A stretch of 64,000 nt of DNA from Saccharothrix sp. NRRL B-16314 (GCF_000716595.1 NZ_JNXC01000003.1:248001-312000), one strand, 5' to 3'. Counted from the stretch's first letter, positions 25,413 to 35,192 are shown. Program-made: numbers and translations. The notes: generated from the letters alone by a model not told the origin.

Positions 25413-26018
25413 TCAGAGCACCAGGCCGACCGACATGGTCAGGAACACCGCCGCGCACACCGCGTCCAGTGCGGTGGTCACGCCGGGGCGGCGCAGTGAT
25501 CCGGCGACGCGCGCCGCGGCCACCACGATCGTCAGCTCCCACAGCGCGGCCAGCCCGAGGAACACGGCGGCGAGCATCCCGAGCTGGTACGTCGGGTCGC
25601 CGCCGCCGATGAACTGCGGCAGGAACGCCAGCGAGAACAGCAGCATCTTCGGGTTGGTGATGTTGGTCAGGAACCCCTGCCGGAACGGTCGGGGCGGCAC
25701 CTCGACGGCCACGCCGGTCGAGCGCCGCAGCAGCCCGCGGGTGATCGACACCGCCAGGTAGAGCAGGTACGCCGCGCCGATCCAGCGCAGCCCGGTCAGC
25801 ACCGCGGGGTAGCGGGCGATCACCACGCCGAGGCCGGAGATCACCAGCGCGACCTGGATGAAGGCCGCGGTGTGGATGCCGGCCAGCGCGAGCAGCCCGG
25901 ACCGGGTGCCCGACCTCATCGAGGTGCGCAGCAGGAGGAAGGCGTCCACGCCCGGCGTCAGCACGACCACCGCGCAGGCGATCAGGAACGCCGGCAGCTG
26001 GGTGAAGTCCAGGTGCAT
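25413..26018 (-). CDS. LysE/RhtB-family exporter
   Basis: The 201-residue protein has about six hydrophobic helices and the LysE signature in helix 1, ACAVVVLTPGVDAFLLLRTSMRSG. FLTNITNPKMLLFSLAFLPQFI is the conserved central motif. Members export amino acids such as lysine, homoserine or threonine; substrate not readable. The ATG at 26018 follows GGAGGTTTCC. The 177-base gap upstream, shared with the divergent protease gene, is clearly richer in A and T than the rest and probably holds both promoters. Confidence 0.9.
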   Translation of the reverse strand: MHLDFTQLPAFLIACAVVVLTPGVDAFLLLRTSMRSGTRSGLLALAGIHTAAFIQVALVISGLGVVIARYPAVLTGLRWIGAAYLLYLAVSITRGLLRRSTGVAVEVPPRPFRQGFLTNITNPKMLLFSLAFLPQFIGGGDPTYQLGMLAAVFLGLAALWELTIVVAAARVAGSLRRPGVTTALDAVCAAVFLTMSVGLVL

Positions 26019-26195
26019 TGGAAACCTCCCTCATGTTCCGGACAGATCGCCGTGATCCAGCCCACAAACCGTGAAATCTTCGGTCGCAACGCATCCTAAC
26101 AACAGATTTTCCGGTTTTCATACCCGACTGTCGGATCGGGGAGCGCTCCGCTACGTTCGGTGCCGCTTCAGCCACTCGCCGTAGAGAGGTGCTCC

Positions 26196-26918
26196 ATGCG
26201 CATCAGCGCGCCGGTCTTCGCGGTTCTCGTGCTGGTCCTGTCCGCACTGCCCGCGGACGCGATCGTCGGCGGGCGGGAGGCGCCGCCCGAACCGTGGGCG
26301 GTGGCGCTGTTCGACGCGGCGGGCAACTTCTTCTGCGGCGGCGCGCTGATCGGCCCGGACAAGGTCGTCACCGCCGCGCACTGCGTGGTCGAGCAGACCG
26401 CCATCGGCCCTCGTGACCGCCTGCCGGCCGACGTGACCGCCGTCGCCGGCCGCGCCGACCTGGACAGCCGCGCCGGTCGCGCGGCCAGGGTCGCCGCCGT
26501 CTGGCGGCACCCCGAGTTCACCGAGGTGTCCGCCGGCCACGACGTGGCCACGCTCACCCTCGCCGACCCGCTGCCGTACCGGCCGATCCCGATCGCGGAC
26601 GCCGCGCCGGGACCGGCGACCGTCTACGGCTGGGGCCGGACGGGTGAGCTGGAGGCGCCGAGCCGGAAGCTGCACGAGGTCGACGTGCCGATCCGCGCCG
26701 ACGCCGAGTGCGCCGCGGACGTCCCCGACTACCGGCCGGGCGGGATGCTCTGCGCGGGCTACCCGGAGGGCGGCAAGGACGCCTGCGCGGGCGACTCCGG
26801 CGGCCCGCTCACGGTCGGCGGCGAACTCGTCGGCGTCGTCTCCTACGGCCGCGGCTGCGCCCGCCCCGACCAGCCCGGCGTCTACACCCGACTGAGCCGG
26901 TACCTCGACCGGATCTGA
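26196..26918 (+). CDS. Secreted trypsin-like serine protease (S1A), no pro-peptide
   Basis: The 240-residue protein has a signal peptide ending ALPADA, directly followed by the mature start [12 protein letters not shown]. Signal peptidase alone would thus make the free N-terminus that activates S1 enzymes. The triad is His in TAAHC, Asp in GHDVATL and Ser in AGDSGGP. Asp in KDACAGDS predicts trypsin-type specificity. AGAGG lies 6 bases before the ATG. It is the most diverged of three S1 proteases in the window. Confidence 0.92.
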   Translation: MRISAPVFAVLVLVLSALPADAIVGGREAPPEPWAVALFDAAGNFFCGGALIGPDKVVTAAHCVVEQTAIGPRDRLPADVTAVAGRADLDSRAGRAARVAAVWRHPEFTEVSAGHDVATLTLADPLPYRPIPIADAAPGPATVYGWGRTGELEAPSRKLHEVDVPIRADAECAADVPDYRPGGMLCAGYPEGGKDACAGDSGGPLTVGGELVGVVSYGRGCARPDQPGVYTRLSRYLDRI

Positions 26919-26936
26919 GACTGTGGTACCACAGTC
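26919..26936. promoter_or_regulatory. 18-bp perfect palindrome between protease and acetyltransferase genes
   Basis: GACTGTGGTACCACAGTC fills exactly the 20-base gap between the protease stop and the ATG of the next gene. With no spacer it resembles a protein operator more than a terminator. It also replaces the ribosome binding site of the acetyltransferase. Confidence 0.55.
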
Positions 26937-26938
26937 CG

Positions 26939-27397
26939 ATGCGCTCACACCCGTACCCGGCGACGCTGCGCCGGCAGTGGTCGGCCGACCTGACGCCCGC
27001 GCAGCTGTACGCCGTGCTCAAGCTGCGCGTCGAGGTGTTCGTGGTGGAGCAGAGCTGCGCCTACCCGGAGCTGGACGGCCGTGACCTCGAGCCGGGCACC
27101 CGGCACTTCTGGCTGGAGCCGGAGGGGTCAACAGGGCCGGAGGCGTACTTGCGGCTGCTGGCGGAACCCGATGGCGGCTACCGCATCGGCCGGGTCTGCA
27201 CGGCCCGCTCCGCGCGGGGCCGCGGCTACAGCCGTCGGCTGATGGAAGCGGCGCTGGCCGAGGTGGGGCGGGCGGAGTGCGTGCTGGACGCGCAGACCTA
27301 CGTGGCCGACTTCTACGCCTCGTTCGGCTTCGAGCCGCAGGGCGCGGAGTTCATGGACGACGGGATACCGCACCTGCGGATGCGCCGGTCTCCGTGA
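26939..27397 (+). CDS. GNAT N-acetyltransferase, ElaA type
   Basis: The 152-residue protein has the ElaA pattern: LTPAQLYAVLKLRVEVFVVEQSCAYPELDGRD at the start, then YRIGRVCTARSARGRGYSRRLMEAAL as the acetyl-CoA loop, and AQTYVADFYASFGFEPQGAEFMDDGIPHL at the end. Its substrate is unknown. No ribosome binding site precedes the ATG; instead there is an 18-bp palindrome, so it may be read as a leaderless mRNA. Its 3' end overlaps the convergent bioF by 47 bp. Confidence 0.9.
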   Translation: MRSHPYPATLRRQWSADLTPAQLYAVLKLRVEVFVVEQSCAYPELDGRDLEPGTRHFWLEPEGSTGPEAYLRLLAEPDGGYRIGRVCTARSARGRGYSRRLMEAALAEVGRAECVLDAQTYVADFYASFGFEPQGAEFMDDGIPHLRMRRSP

Positions 27398-28529
27398 TCA
27401 CCCGCACGGCGCGCTCGATCTCGCCGTCGGACAGGTCGGCGCGCGCGGTGAGCCGCAGCCGGGAGATCCGGTCGGGCACCGAAGGCGGCCGGAAGCAGCC
27501 GACGACCACGCCCTGGGCGCGGCACGCCTCGGCCCAGTCGAACGCCGCCTCGGGTGAGGGCGCCTGGATCGACACGACGGCCGCGGTCGGCGTGCTGACC
27601 GCGAAACCCTTGTCCTTCAACCGGAACGCGAGGTCCTGCGCGACCTCCAGCGCCCGCGCGGGCCGGTCCGGCTCCTCCCGCAGAATCCGCAACGCGGCCA
27701 GCGACGCCGCCACGCTCGCCGGTGCGAGCCCCGTGTCGAAGATGAACGTGCGCGCGGTGTCGACCAGGTGCCTGATCACCCGGCCCGACCCGAGCACCGC
27801 GCCGCCCTGCGCGCCCAGCGACTTGGACAGCGTCACGGTGGTCACCACGTCGGGCGCCTTGGCCAGGCCCGCCGCGTGCACCGCGCCGCGCCCTCCGTCG
27901 CCCACGACACCGAGGCCGTGCGCGTCGTCCACGACCAGCGCCGAGTCGTGCTCCCGGCACGCGGCGGCGAGTTCGGCGAGGGGCGCGAGGTCGCCGTCGA
28001 CGGAGAACACCGAGTCGGTCACCACCAGCGCCCGCCGCTTGCCGCGGGTCGACAGGGCGTGCGCCACCTGCGGGACATCGCAGTGCCCGGCGACGACCAC
28101 GTCGGCCTTGGACAGCTTCGTGCCGTCGATCAGGGAGGCGTGGATGTGCTGGTCGGCGACGATCGCGGTGCCCGGTCCGGACAACGCGGTCAACGCGGCC
28201 AGGTTCGCCAGGTAGCCGGACGAGAACACCAGCGCCGACTGCGTGCCGCAGAAGTTCGCCAGCTCGTACTCCAGCTCGGTGTGCAGCTCGGTGGAGCCGG
28301 TGACCAGCCGCGATCCGGTGGAGCCCGCGCCCCAGCGCAGCGTGGCCGCGGCGGCGGCGCCGGTCACCCGCTTGTCGCGGGCCAGGCCGAGGTAGTCGTT
28401 CGACGCCAGGTCGAGGTCGGTCGAGTCGGCCGGACGGGGCCGGACCCGGCGGGCCAGACCGGCTTTCGCGCGGGCTTCGGCACGCGTGTCGATCCAGTCG
28501 AACACCGACTCACCTGTGCGCACACTCAC
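27351..28529 (-). CDS. bioF: 8-amino-7-oxononanoate synthase (BioF-like)
   Basis: The 392-residue protein is a fold-type I PLP enzyme of the alpha-oxoamine synthase family. It has LDLASNDYLGLARDKRV and GAGSTGSRLVTGSTELHTELE at the substrate entry. VVDDAHGLGVVG binds the cofactor, and TVTLSKSLGAQGGAVLGS carries the PLP lysine. BioF joins pimeloyl-ACP (or CoA) and alanine in biotin synthesis. No other bio gene is adjacent, so a different oxoamine synthase role cannot be excluded. It starts with GTG and is divergent from a P450 across 36 bases. Confidence 0.85.
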   Translation of the reverse strand: MSVRTGESVFDWIDTRAEARAKAGLARRVRPRPADSTDLDLASNDYLGLARDKRVTGAAAAATLRWGAGSTGSRLVTGSTELHTELEYELANFCGTQSALVFSSGYLANLAALTALSGPGTAIVADQHIHASLIDGTKLSKADVVVAGHCDVPQVAHALSTRGKRRALVVTDSVFSVDGDLAPLAELAAACREHDSALVVDDAHGLGVVGDGGRGAVHAAGLAKAPDVVTTVTLSKSLGAQGGAVLGSGRVIRHLVDTARTFIFDTGLAPASVAASLAALRILREEPDRPARALEVAQDLAFRLKDKGFAVSTPTAAVVSIQAPSPEAAFDWAEACRAQGVVVGCFRPPSVPDRISRLRLTARADLSDGEIERAVRVITETGASAGAVSRRP

Positions 28530-28565
28530 GCCGGCAGTGTCGCATCCGGCGGCTAACGTGCCGGC

Positions 28566-29825
28566 GTGGACCTCTTCCAGGCCGGGCCGGCCGACCTGCG
28601 CTCGCTGCGGGACAGCGCGCCGGTCCACCGCGACGAGCGCACCGGGTTGTGGCTGGTCAGCCGCTACGACGACGTTCGTGCGGTGCTGGCCGACCCGGAC
28701 CGGTTCCACCCGGACAACGCGTTGACCGCGGTGACCCCGATCCCGCGCCCGGTGCTGCGGGTGCTCGCCCGCGCCGGGTTCTCGCTGCCGCCGACGCTGG
28801 CCAACAACGGCACCGACACCCACGGCGACCTGCGGCGGCTGGTCGCCCGTTTCCTGACCCCCGCGCGGGTCGCCGCGATGGAGCCGCGGATCGCGCGGCT
28901 CACCGCGGAGCGGCTCGGCCGGCTGACCGGCGGCGGCGAGGTCGACCTGCACCCGGTGCTGGCCCGCGACCTGCCGGCGATCGTGCTGATGGAGGTCATG
29001 GGCATCGACGACGTGGACGTGGACGCGCTCAAGGCGTGGAGCACGGCGTCGTTGGAGCTGTTCTGGGGTGACGTGACGGTGGAGCGGCAGTACGAGCTGG
29101 CGAAGCCCACCGCCGCGTTCCACCAGTGGCTGACCTCGCGGATCAAGGCCGCCGACCCGGCCGGCGACGACCTGTTCGGCGCGCTGCGGGCTGCGGGCGT
29201 GCCGATCCGGGACGCGGCCGGGCTCTGCTACTTCCTGCTGATCGCGGGCCAGGAGACGACGACCCAGCTGCTGAGCGCGGCGTTCCACGCGGTGCTGGGG
29301 CACGGCGACCTGTGGTCGCGGCTGGACGAGCCCGGCATGGCCGCCGCGTGCGTGGAGGAAGTACTGCGGCGGGACGCGCCGGTGAACACGTGGCGGCGCA
29401 TCGCGGCCGAGCCGGTCACCCTCTCCGGCGTCGACGTCCCGGCGGGCGCGCCCTTGCTGCTGATGCTCGCGGGCAGCGGTTCGGACCCGGAGGTCTTCCC
29501 GGAGCCCGAGCGGTTCTGCCCGGCCCGGTCGAACGCCCGCAAGCACCTGGCGTTCGGCTACGGCAGGCACTTCTGCCTCGGCGCGGGCCTCGCCCGGCTG
29601 GAGGCGGAGGTCGTGCTGCGGGAGACCGCACGCCGGTTCCCGGGTCTCCGGCTCGCTTCGGCCGAACCCCCGCCGATGCTGGGACTGCTGTCGTTCCGCG
29701 CTCCGTTGAGTGTGAACGTGCTGCTGGGGGACGCGGGCGGGCCGGGTGTGACGTCGCTCGCGCCCGGCATCGCGCTCCGGGACTTGGAGCACGCCGGTCG
29801 AAGTGCGACGATGCCCAGGCTGTAG
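28566..29825 (+). CDS. Cytochrome P450
   Basis: The 419-residue soluble bacterial P450 has the I-helix motif [13 protein letters not shown] near residue 230, the ExxR motif in EEVLRRDAP, and the haem-binding loop [17 protein letters not shown] with its Cys near residue 337. Redox partners are not adjacent. Being divergent from bioF raises the idea of a BioI-like enzyme that cleaves fatty acyl chains to pimelate; that is only inference. About 30 residues after the usual end (LSVNVLLGD) are extra and run into the region of the cobalamin riboswitch. Confidence 0.92.
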   Translation: MDLFQAGPADLRSLRDSAPVHRDERTGLWLVSRYDDVRAVLADPDRFHPDNALTAVTPIPRPVLRVLARAGFSLPPTLANNGTDTHGDLRRLVARFLTPARVAAMEPRIARLTAERLGRLTGGGEVDLHPVLARDLPAIVLMEVMGIDDVDVDALKAWSTASLELFWGDVTVERQYELAKPTAAFHQWLTSRIKAADPAGDDLFGALRAAGVPIRDAAGLCYFLLIAGQETTTQLLSAAFHAVLGHGDLWSRLDEPGMAAACVEEVLRRDAPVNTWRRIAAEPVTLSGVDVPAGAPLLLMLAGSGSDPEVFPEPERFCPARSNARKHLAFGYGRHFCLGAGLARLEAEVVLRETARRFPGLRLASAEPPPMLGLLSFRAPLSVNVLLGDAGGPGVTSLAPGIALRDLEHAGRSATMPRL

Positions 29826-29930
29826 AGGGGGTGCGCGAGGAAGCCGGTGCGAATCCGGCACGGTCCCGCCACTGTGACCGGGCCTTGGGATCCGGGAGTC
29901 AGGAACTCGACCCCCGACTCATCGACCGGA
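29808..29930 (+). ncRNA. Cobalamin riboswitch
   Basis: The leader before the chelatase gene has the core of the adenosylcobalamin riboswitch. GAAGCCGGTGCGAATCCGGC is followed by the B12 box region ACGGTCCCGCCACTGTGACC, then GGGAGTCAGGAACTC. It should lower expression of the cob operon when cobalamin is plentiful. The 5' limit is approximate and seems to begin inside the last codons of the P450 gene. Confidence 0.93.
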
Positions 29931-29965
29931 CACGGGCGTGGACACCCGAGGAAGGACATCGCCGC

Positions 29966-31921
29966 ATGGGCGCGCGTTTCCCCTTTTCCGCTGTCGTCGG
30001 ACATGACGACCTCCGCACGGCTCTGCTGCTCAACGCCGTGCACCCCGGTATCGGCGGGGTGCTCGTCAGAGGTGAGAAGGGGACCGCGAAGTCGACCGTG
30101 GTCCGCGCGCTCGCCGCTTTGCTCCCCGAATTGGACGTGGTGCCGGGCTGCCGGTTCGGCTGTGATCCGGACGTGCCGACCGACTGCCCGGACGGGCCGC
30201 ACGGCCACGGTTCGGAACGCCGACCGGCCAAGCTGGTGGAACTGCCCGTCGGCGCGACCGAGGACAGGTTGATCGGCTCGCTCGACCTGGAACGCGCGCT
30301 GACCGAGGGTGTCCGCGCCTACCAGCCGGGTCTGCTGGCCGCCGCGCACCGGGGCGTCCTGTACGTGGACGAGGTCAACCTGCTGCACGACCACCTCGTC
30401 GACCTGCTGCTCGACGCCGCCGCCATGGGCCGTGCTCACGTCGAGCGCGAAGGCGTGTCCGTGTCGCACGCCGCGTCGTTCCTCCTCGTGGGCACCATGA
30501 ACCCGGAAGAGGGCGAGCTGCGCCCGCAGCTGCTGGACCGCTTCGGCCTCACGGTCGCGGTCCGCGCCTCCCGGGACGTGCCGACCCGGGCCGAGGTCGT
30601 CCGCCGGCGGTTGGCGTACGAGGCCGACCCCGAGGGCTTCGCCGCCCGCTGGGCCGAGGAGGACGCGGACCTCGCGCGGCGGATCGTCGCCGCACGTGAC
30701 CGGCTGAAGGGCGTCACGCTGCCGGACTCCGAGCTGCGCCGCATCGCCGGGATCTGCGCCGCGTTCGAGGTGGACGGGATGCGCGCGGACCTGGTGGTCG
30801 CCCGCACCGCCACCGCGCACGCCGCGTGGCGGGGTGCCGCCGAGGTGGCCGAGGAGGACGTGGAGGCGGCCGTCCGGCTGGCGTTGCCGCACCGCAAGCG
30901 CCGCGACCCGTTCGACGAGCCGGGCCTGGAGGAGGAGCAGCTGAACGACGCCCTCCAGCAGGGCGCGGACGCCGCCGAAGAGCCGGCCGAGGAGCCGGAG
31001 GAAGGCCCCGAGGACCCGGACGACGACGGTGGCGGCTCGTCGCTGCCCGGTGAGCCGCCGGAGTCCACTTCGGATGGTCAGAACCCCGAATCGGCCGAAC
31101 GGTCGCACGCTCCCGCGCCCGCGTTCCGCGCCCGGTTGTTGCAGGTCCCGGGGGTGGGCGAGGGTGCGCCGGGCAAGCGCTCACGCGCCCGTGCCCGCAC
31201 CGGCCGGGTGGTCCGATCATCCACTGTGGACGGTTCCGGGCTGCACCTGCTCGGCACGCTCGCCGCGGCGGCGCCCCACCAGGCCGCCCGTGGCCGCAGC
31301 GGTCCCGGCCTCGAACTGCGCGGCGCCGACCTGCGGTTGTCGGTGCGCGAGGGCAAAGAGGGCAACCTCGTGCTGTTCGTGGTCGACGCGTCCGGCTCGA
31401 TGGCCGCCCGGCAGCGGATGTCGGCGGTGACCGGCGCGGTGATCTCGCTGCTCCGCGACGCCTACCAGCGGCGGGACAAGGTCGGCGTGGTGACGTTCCG
31501 GGGCCGTGAAGCCCACGTCGCCCTGCCGCCGACGAACTCGGTGGACGCGGCGGCGGCCCGGCTGCGCGACCTGCGCACCGGCGGCCGGACCCCGTTGGCC
31601 GACGGCCTGCTCCGCGCCCGCCGCGTGCTGGAGACCGAACGAGTCCGCGATCCCCGCCGCCGTGCGCTGCTGGTGCTGCTCACGGACGGCCGTGCCACGG
31701 CAACAGGCGCCGGCGGCGACCCGATGCGCGACGCGTTGCGCGCGGCCGGGTTGCTGGCGGCGGACCGGGTGGCGTCCGTCGTGGTCGACTGCGAGCACGG
31801 CCCGATCCGGCTCGGCCTGGCCGCACGGGTGGCCGGCGCGCTGGAGGCGGCGTGCCTGCGCTTGGAAGAACTGTCCGCAGATCAGGTCGCCGGCGTCGTG
31901 CGCGCCGCCCGAGCCGCGTAG
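29966..31921 (+). CDS. Putative cobaltochelatase subunit, ChlI/ChlD fusion
   Basis: The 651-residue protein joins an AAA+ ChlI-like module to a ChlD-like von Willebrand A domain. Walker A is GEKGTAKST near residue 37 and Walker [13 protein letters not shown] near residue 132. A proline-rich acidic linker covers about residues 325-370. The MIDAS motif is [15 protein letters not shown] near residue 471. Such fusions serve as the ATPase partner of CobN in cobalt insertion into hydrogenobyrinate diamide; cobN is not in the window. GAGGAAGGA lies before the ATG. It is the first gene after the riboswitch. Confidence 0.92.
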   Translation: MGARFPFSAVVGHDDLRTALLLNAVHPGIGGVLVRGEKGTAKSTVVRALAALLPELDVVPGCRFGCDPDVPTDCPDGPHGHGSERRPAKLVELPVGATEDRLIGSLDLERALTEGVRAYQPGLLAAAHRGVLYVDEVNLLHDHLVDLLLDAAAMGRAHVEREGVSVSHAASFLLVGTMNPEEGELRPQLLDRFGLTVAVRASRDVPTRAEVVRRRLAYEADPEGFAARWAEEDADLARRIVAARDRLKGVTLPDSELRRIAGICAAFEVDGMRADLVVARTATAHAAWRGAAEVAEEDVEAAVRLALPHRKRRDPFDEPGLEEEQLNDALQQGADAAEEPAEEPEEGPEDPDDDGGGSSLPGEPPESTSDGQNPESAERSHAPAPAFRARLLQVPGVGEGAPGKRSRARARTGRVVRSSTVDGSGLHLLGTLAAAAPHQAARGRSGPGLELRGADLRLSVREGKEGNLVLFVVDASGSMAARQRMSAVTGAVISLLRDAYQRRDKVGVVTFRGREAHVALPPTNSVDAAAARLRDLRTGGRTPLADGLLRARRVLETERVRDPRRRALLVLLTDGRATATGAGGDPMRDALRAAGLLAADRVASVVVDCEHGPIRLGLAARVAGALEAACLRLEELSADQVAGVVRAARAA

Positions 31922-31929
31922 GAGTCGGA

Positions 31930-32544
31930 ATGCCACAGGGACAACCGTCCGTCGTGCCGAACGACGGCCTCAGCACCCGCCAGCGCCGCAACCGGCCGCT
32001 GACCGTGGTGCACACCGGCGAGATGAAGGGCAAGTCCACCGCCGCCTTCGGGCTCGCGCTGCGCGGGTGGAACCAGGGCTGGTCCATCGGCGTCTTCCAG
32101 TTCGTGAAGTCGGCGAAGTGGAAGGTCGGCGAGGAGTCGGCGTTCCGCGCGCTCGGCCGGCTGCACGAGGAGACCGGCGAAGGCGGCCCGGTCGAGTGGC
32201 ACAAGATGGGCGAGGGCTGGTCCTGGACCCGCAAGCAGGGCACCGAGGACGACCACGCCGCCGCCGCCCGCGAGGGCTGGCAGGAGATCGCCCGACGCCT
32301 GGCCGCCGAGCAGCACGGCATGTACGTGCTGGACGAGTTCACCTACCCGCTGCACTGGGGCTGGGTGGACGTGGACGAGGTGGTCGAGACCCTGCGGAAC
32401 CGGCCCGGTCACCAGCACGTCGTCATCACCGGCCGGCACGCGCCGGCCAAGCTCACCGAGGCCGCCGACCTGGTGGTGGAGATGACCAAGGTGAAGCACC
32501 CGATGGACGCGGGCCAGAAGGGGCAGAAGGGGATCGAGTGGTGA
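31930..32544 (+). CDS. cobO: Cob(I)yrinic acid a,c-diamide adenosyltransferase CobO
   Basis: CobO transfers the adenosyl group from ATP to the cobalt of cob(I)yrinate diamide. The 204-residue length is normal. The P-loop is VVHTGEMKGKSTAAFGLALR. Further conserved parts are GVFQFVKSAKW and MYVLDEFTYPLHWGWVDVDEV, then VITGRHAPAKLTEAADLVVEM. It starts 8 bases after the chelatase stop and overlaps the start of cobB in GTGA, so the three genes form a tight operon. Confidence 0.96.
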   Translation: MPQGQPSVVPNDGLSTRQRRNRPLTVVHTGEMKGKSTAAFGLALRGWNQGWSIGVFQFVKSAKWKVGEESAFRALGRLHEETGEGGPVEWHKMGEGWSWTRKQGTEDDHAAAAREGWQEIARRLAAEQHGMYVLDEFTYPLHWGWVDVDEVVETLRNRPGHQHVVITGRHAPAKLTEAADLVVEMTKVKHPMDAGQKGQKGIEW

Positions 32545-33914
32545 ACCGGCTGGTGGTCGCCGCGCCCGCGTCGGGCAGCGGCAAGACCACCGTGGCCACC
32601 GGCCTGATGGCGGCGCTGCGCCGGGCGGGCGACAAGGTCGCCCCGTTCAAGGTCGGCCCCGACTACATCGACCCCGGCTACCACTCGGTGGCCACCGGCA
32701 GGCCGGGTCGCAACCTCGACCCGGTCATGGTCGGCGAGCACCGGGTGGCGTCGCTGTTCGCGCACGGCGCGCGCGGCTGCGACCTGGCCGTGGTGGAAGG
32801 CGTGATGGGCCTGTTCGACGGGCGGGTGGACACCGAGGGCATCGGGTCCACCGCGCACGTCGCCAAGCTGCTGTCCGCGCCGGTGCTGTTCGTCGTCGAC
32901 GCCCGCGGCCAGAGCCGCAGCCTGGCCGCCCTGCTGCACGGGTTCCGCGGCTACGACCCGACCGTGCGGCTCGGCGGCGTGGTGCTGAACCAGGTCGGTT
33001 CGGCCCGGCACGAGCAGGTGCTGCGCGGCGCGTGCGCCGAGGTCGGGCTGGAAGTGCTCGGCGTGCTGCCGCGCGACCCGAAGTTCGCGCTGCCGTCCCG
33101 GCACCTCGGGCTGGTCACCGCGGCCGAGCACGGGCCGGCCGCCACCGCCGCCGTCGACGCCATCGCCGACGCGGTCGCCCAGCACGTCGACCTGGACGCC
33201 GTGCGCCGGCTCGCGGCCGAGGTGCCCGCGATGGCCGTGCCGACGTGGGACCCGCACGCCGAGGTGGACGTGGTCCCGGGCTCGCCGACGATCGCCGTCG
33301 CGGGCGGGGCCGCGTTCACGTTCGGCTACTCCGAGCAGGTGGAGTTGCTGGCGGCGGCGGGCGCGGACGTCGTCGTGGTCGACCCGCTGCGCGACGAGAC
33401 CCTGCCCGACGGCACCGCCGGCCTCGTGCTGCCCGGCGGTTTCCCCGAGCAGCACGCCGCCGAGCTGTCCGGGAACGAGAAGCTGCGCGCCGCCGTCACC
33501 GCCCTGGCCCGCGCGGGCGCACCCGTGCACGCCGAGTGCGGTGGCCTGCTGTACCTGGCGAAGTCGCTCGACGGCGTGCCGATGTGCGGCGTGATCGACG
33601 CGGACGGCGCGATGACGTCCCGCCTCACGCTCGGCTACCGCGACGCGGTCGCACCGCAGGACTCCGTGCTGGCCCGCGCGGGCTCCCGGATCACCGGGCA
33701 CGAGTTCCACCGCACCGCGTTGAGCGTCCCGCACGGCGCGCGTCCGGCCTGGCAGTGGCGCGGCCACGACCTGCGCCCGGTGACCGAGGGATTCGTGGTC
33801 GGCCGGGTGCACGCGTCGTACCTGCACACCCATCCGGCGTCGTCACCGGAGGCCGTGACCCGCTTCGTGCGGGCCTGCGCGACCGAGTCGGTGCGCTTCG
33901 AGGCCACTCGATAG
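32541..33914 (+). CDS. cobB: Cobyrinic/hydrogenobyrinic acid a,c-diamide synthase CobB
   Basis: CobB (CbiA type) amidates the a and c carboxylates using glutamine and ATP. The 457-residue protein has an N-terminal dethiobiotin synthase-like ATP domain (VVAAPASGSGKTTVATGLMAAL, then KVGPDYIDPGYH). A C-terminal class I glutaminase domain has its nucleophile in VHAECGGLLYLAKSL and a late His in RVHASYLHTHPAS. The GTG start overlaps the cobO stop by 4 bases. A gap of 65 bases separates it from cobM. Confidence 0.96.
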   Translation: MNRLVVAAPASGSGKTTVATGLMAALRRAGDKVAPFKVGPDYIDPGYHSVATGRPGRNLDPVMVGEHRVASLFAHGARGCDLAVVEGVMGLFDGRVDTEGIGSTAHVAKLLSAPVLFVVDARGQSRSLAALLHGFRGYDPTVRLGGVVLNQVGSARHEQVLRGACAEVGLEVLGVLPRDPKFALPSRHLGLVTAAEHGPAATAAVDAIADAVAQHVDLDAVRRLAAEVPAMAVPTWDPHAEVDVVPGSPTIAVAGGAAFTFGYSEQVELLAAAGADVVVVDPLRDETLPDGTAGLVLPGGFPEQHAAELSGNEKLRAAVTALARAGAPVHAECGGLLYLAKSLDGVPMCGVIDADGAMTSRLTLGYRDAVAPQDSVLARAGSRITGHEFHRTALSVPHGARPAWQWRGHDLRPVTEGFVVGRVHASYLHTHPASSPEAVTRFVRACATESVRFEATR

Positions 33915-33979
33915 CGGATCGTGCTCGCGCGGTACGGTCCTTGCCCACCAAGCCGAACACGTCGTGGGGAGCAGTTGTG

Positions 33980-35191
33980 ATGACTGGTCGGGTCTCCTTC
34001 GTGGGCGCCGGTCCCGGCGCCGCCGATCTCATCACCGTCCGCGGCGCGAAGCGGATAGCCGAGGCCGACGTCGTCCTGTGGTCGCCCGGTGTCGTCGAGG
34101 TCGAGTGCGTGCGCGAGCACGCCCGCCCGGACGCCGAGCTGGTCGACTTCTCCCGGGTGACCGAGTCCGACGTGGCCGAGGTGTACCGGCGGGCGTCGGC
34201 GGGCAAGCTCAAGGTCGTGCGGCTGCACGCGGGCGATCCGGCGCTGTGGGGCGGCCTGCGCGACCAGCAGGACGCGTGCCGCCGGCTCGGCCTGGAGACC
34301 GACGTGGTGCCCGGCGTGTCCCAGATCTCCGCCGCGGCGGCGTCCGTCGGCCGTGAGCTGACCACTTCGGACATCGCCCAGTCGCTGCTGCTGGCCGGCC
34401 CGGAGAGCGCCGAGCACATCAGGGAGTTCGCCGCGCACGGCACCACGATGGCGATCTCCGCGTCCGGTGCGCGGACCGGCCTGCTGGTCGAGCGGCTGCG
34501 CGCGGGTGGCTACGCCGACGACACGCCGGTCGTGGTGGCGTACAAGGTTTCCCTGCCGGACGAGACGGTCGCGCAGACCACGCTCGGCGAGCTGGAGGCG
34601 TGCGTCAAGGAGCACAAGCTCTACCGCACCACGCTGTTCCTGGTCGGCAAGGTGCTGGCGCAGTCCGCGCCCCGCCGCCGTTCCGCGGTGGTGGAGGGTG
34701 ACGAGCCGGTGCGCCGGTTGCGGCCGTCGAAGTGGTCCAAGCGGATCCGGCCGGTCGCCGACGTCCCGCCACTGCTGGAGGTCCAGCCCTCTCCGGAGAA
34801 CCCGCCGCTGCCGGCCGTCCAGCCGTCGGCGGAGAACCGGCCCGACCCGGAGTCGCCCTCCGCGGCGGCGTGGTCGGCGGTGCACGACTGGCAGGAGACG
34901 GCGCGGACCAAGCGTTCCGGGCAGTCGAAGGCGAAGCCCGAGCCGGTTCGCGAGCCGGTGCTCGAACTGGTCGTGGACCTGCCGGAGCCCGCCGAACCCT
35001 CCGACAACGCGGGAACCGGGCCTGCCGGAACCGATCCGGTGTCCGGTGGACCCGCGGCACCGGAGGCGAAGCCGAAGCCCAAGCCGGTGGTCGCCGCCGC
35101 GGCGAAGCCGACGCCGCCCACCGTCCGGGCGAGCACGACGCCGCGCAAGCCGACCGGGTCGCGGACGAAGAAGAACAGGCGCGCCAACTGA
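33980..35191 (+). CDS. cobM: Precorrin-4 C11-methyltransferase CobM with long C-terminal tail
   Basis: CobM methylates C11 of the corrin precursor with SAM. The core (residues about 1-230) is complete: VSFVGAGPGAADLITVRGAKRI, LHAGDPALWGGLRDQQ, VVPGVSQISAAAASVGRELTTSDIAQSLLL, and the end LYRTTLFLVGKVLAQ. About 170 further residues are rich in Pro, Lys, Glu and Ala with no fold signal, ending in a basic SRTKKNRRAN. The usual protein has about 250 residues, so the tail is an add-on of unknown use. GGGAG lies 8 bases before the ATG. cobL begins one base after its stop. Confidence 0.93.
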   Translation: MTGRVSFVGAGPGAADLITVRGAKRIAEADVVLWSPGVVEVECVREHARPDAELVDFSRVTESDVAEVYRRASAGKLKVVRLHAGDPALWGGLRDQQDACRRLGLETDVVPGVSQISAAAASVGRELTTSDIAQSLLLAGPESAEHIREFAAHGTTMAISASGARTGLLVERLRAGGYADDTPVVVAYKVSLPDETVAQTTLGELEACVKEHKLYRTTLFLVGKVLAQSAPRRRSAVVEGDEPVRRLRPSKWSKRIRPVADVPPLLEVQPSPENPPLPAVQPSAENRPDPESPSAAAWSAVHDWQETARTKRSGQSKAKPEPVREPVLELVVDLPEPAEPSDNAGTGPAGTDPVSGGPAAPEAKPKPKPVVAAAAKPTPPTVRASTTPRKPTGSRTKKNRRAN

Positions 35192-35192
35192 C

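Noticed and set aside
34670..35192. The missing CbiE half hidden in another frame beneath the CobM tail
   Set aside because: All three forward frames were read; none has CbiE motifs such as the GxGxDG start or the GDP loop.
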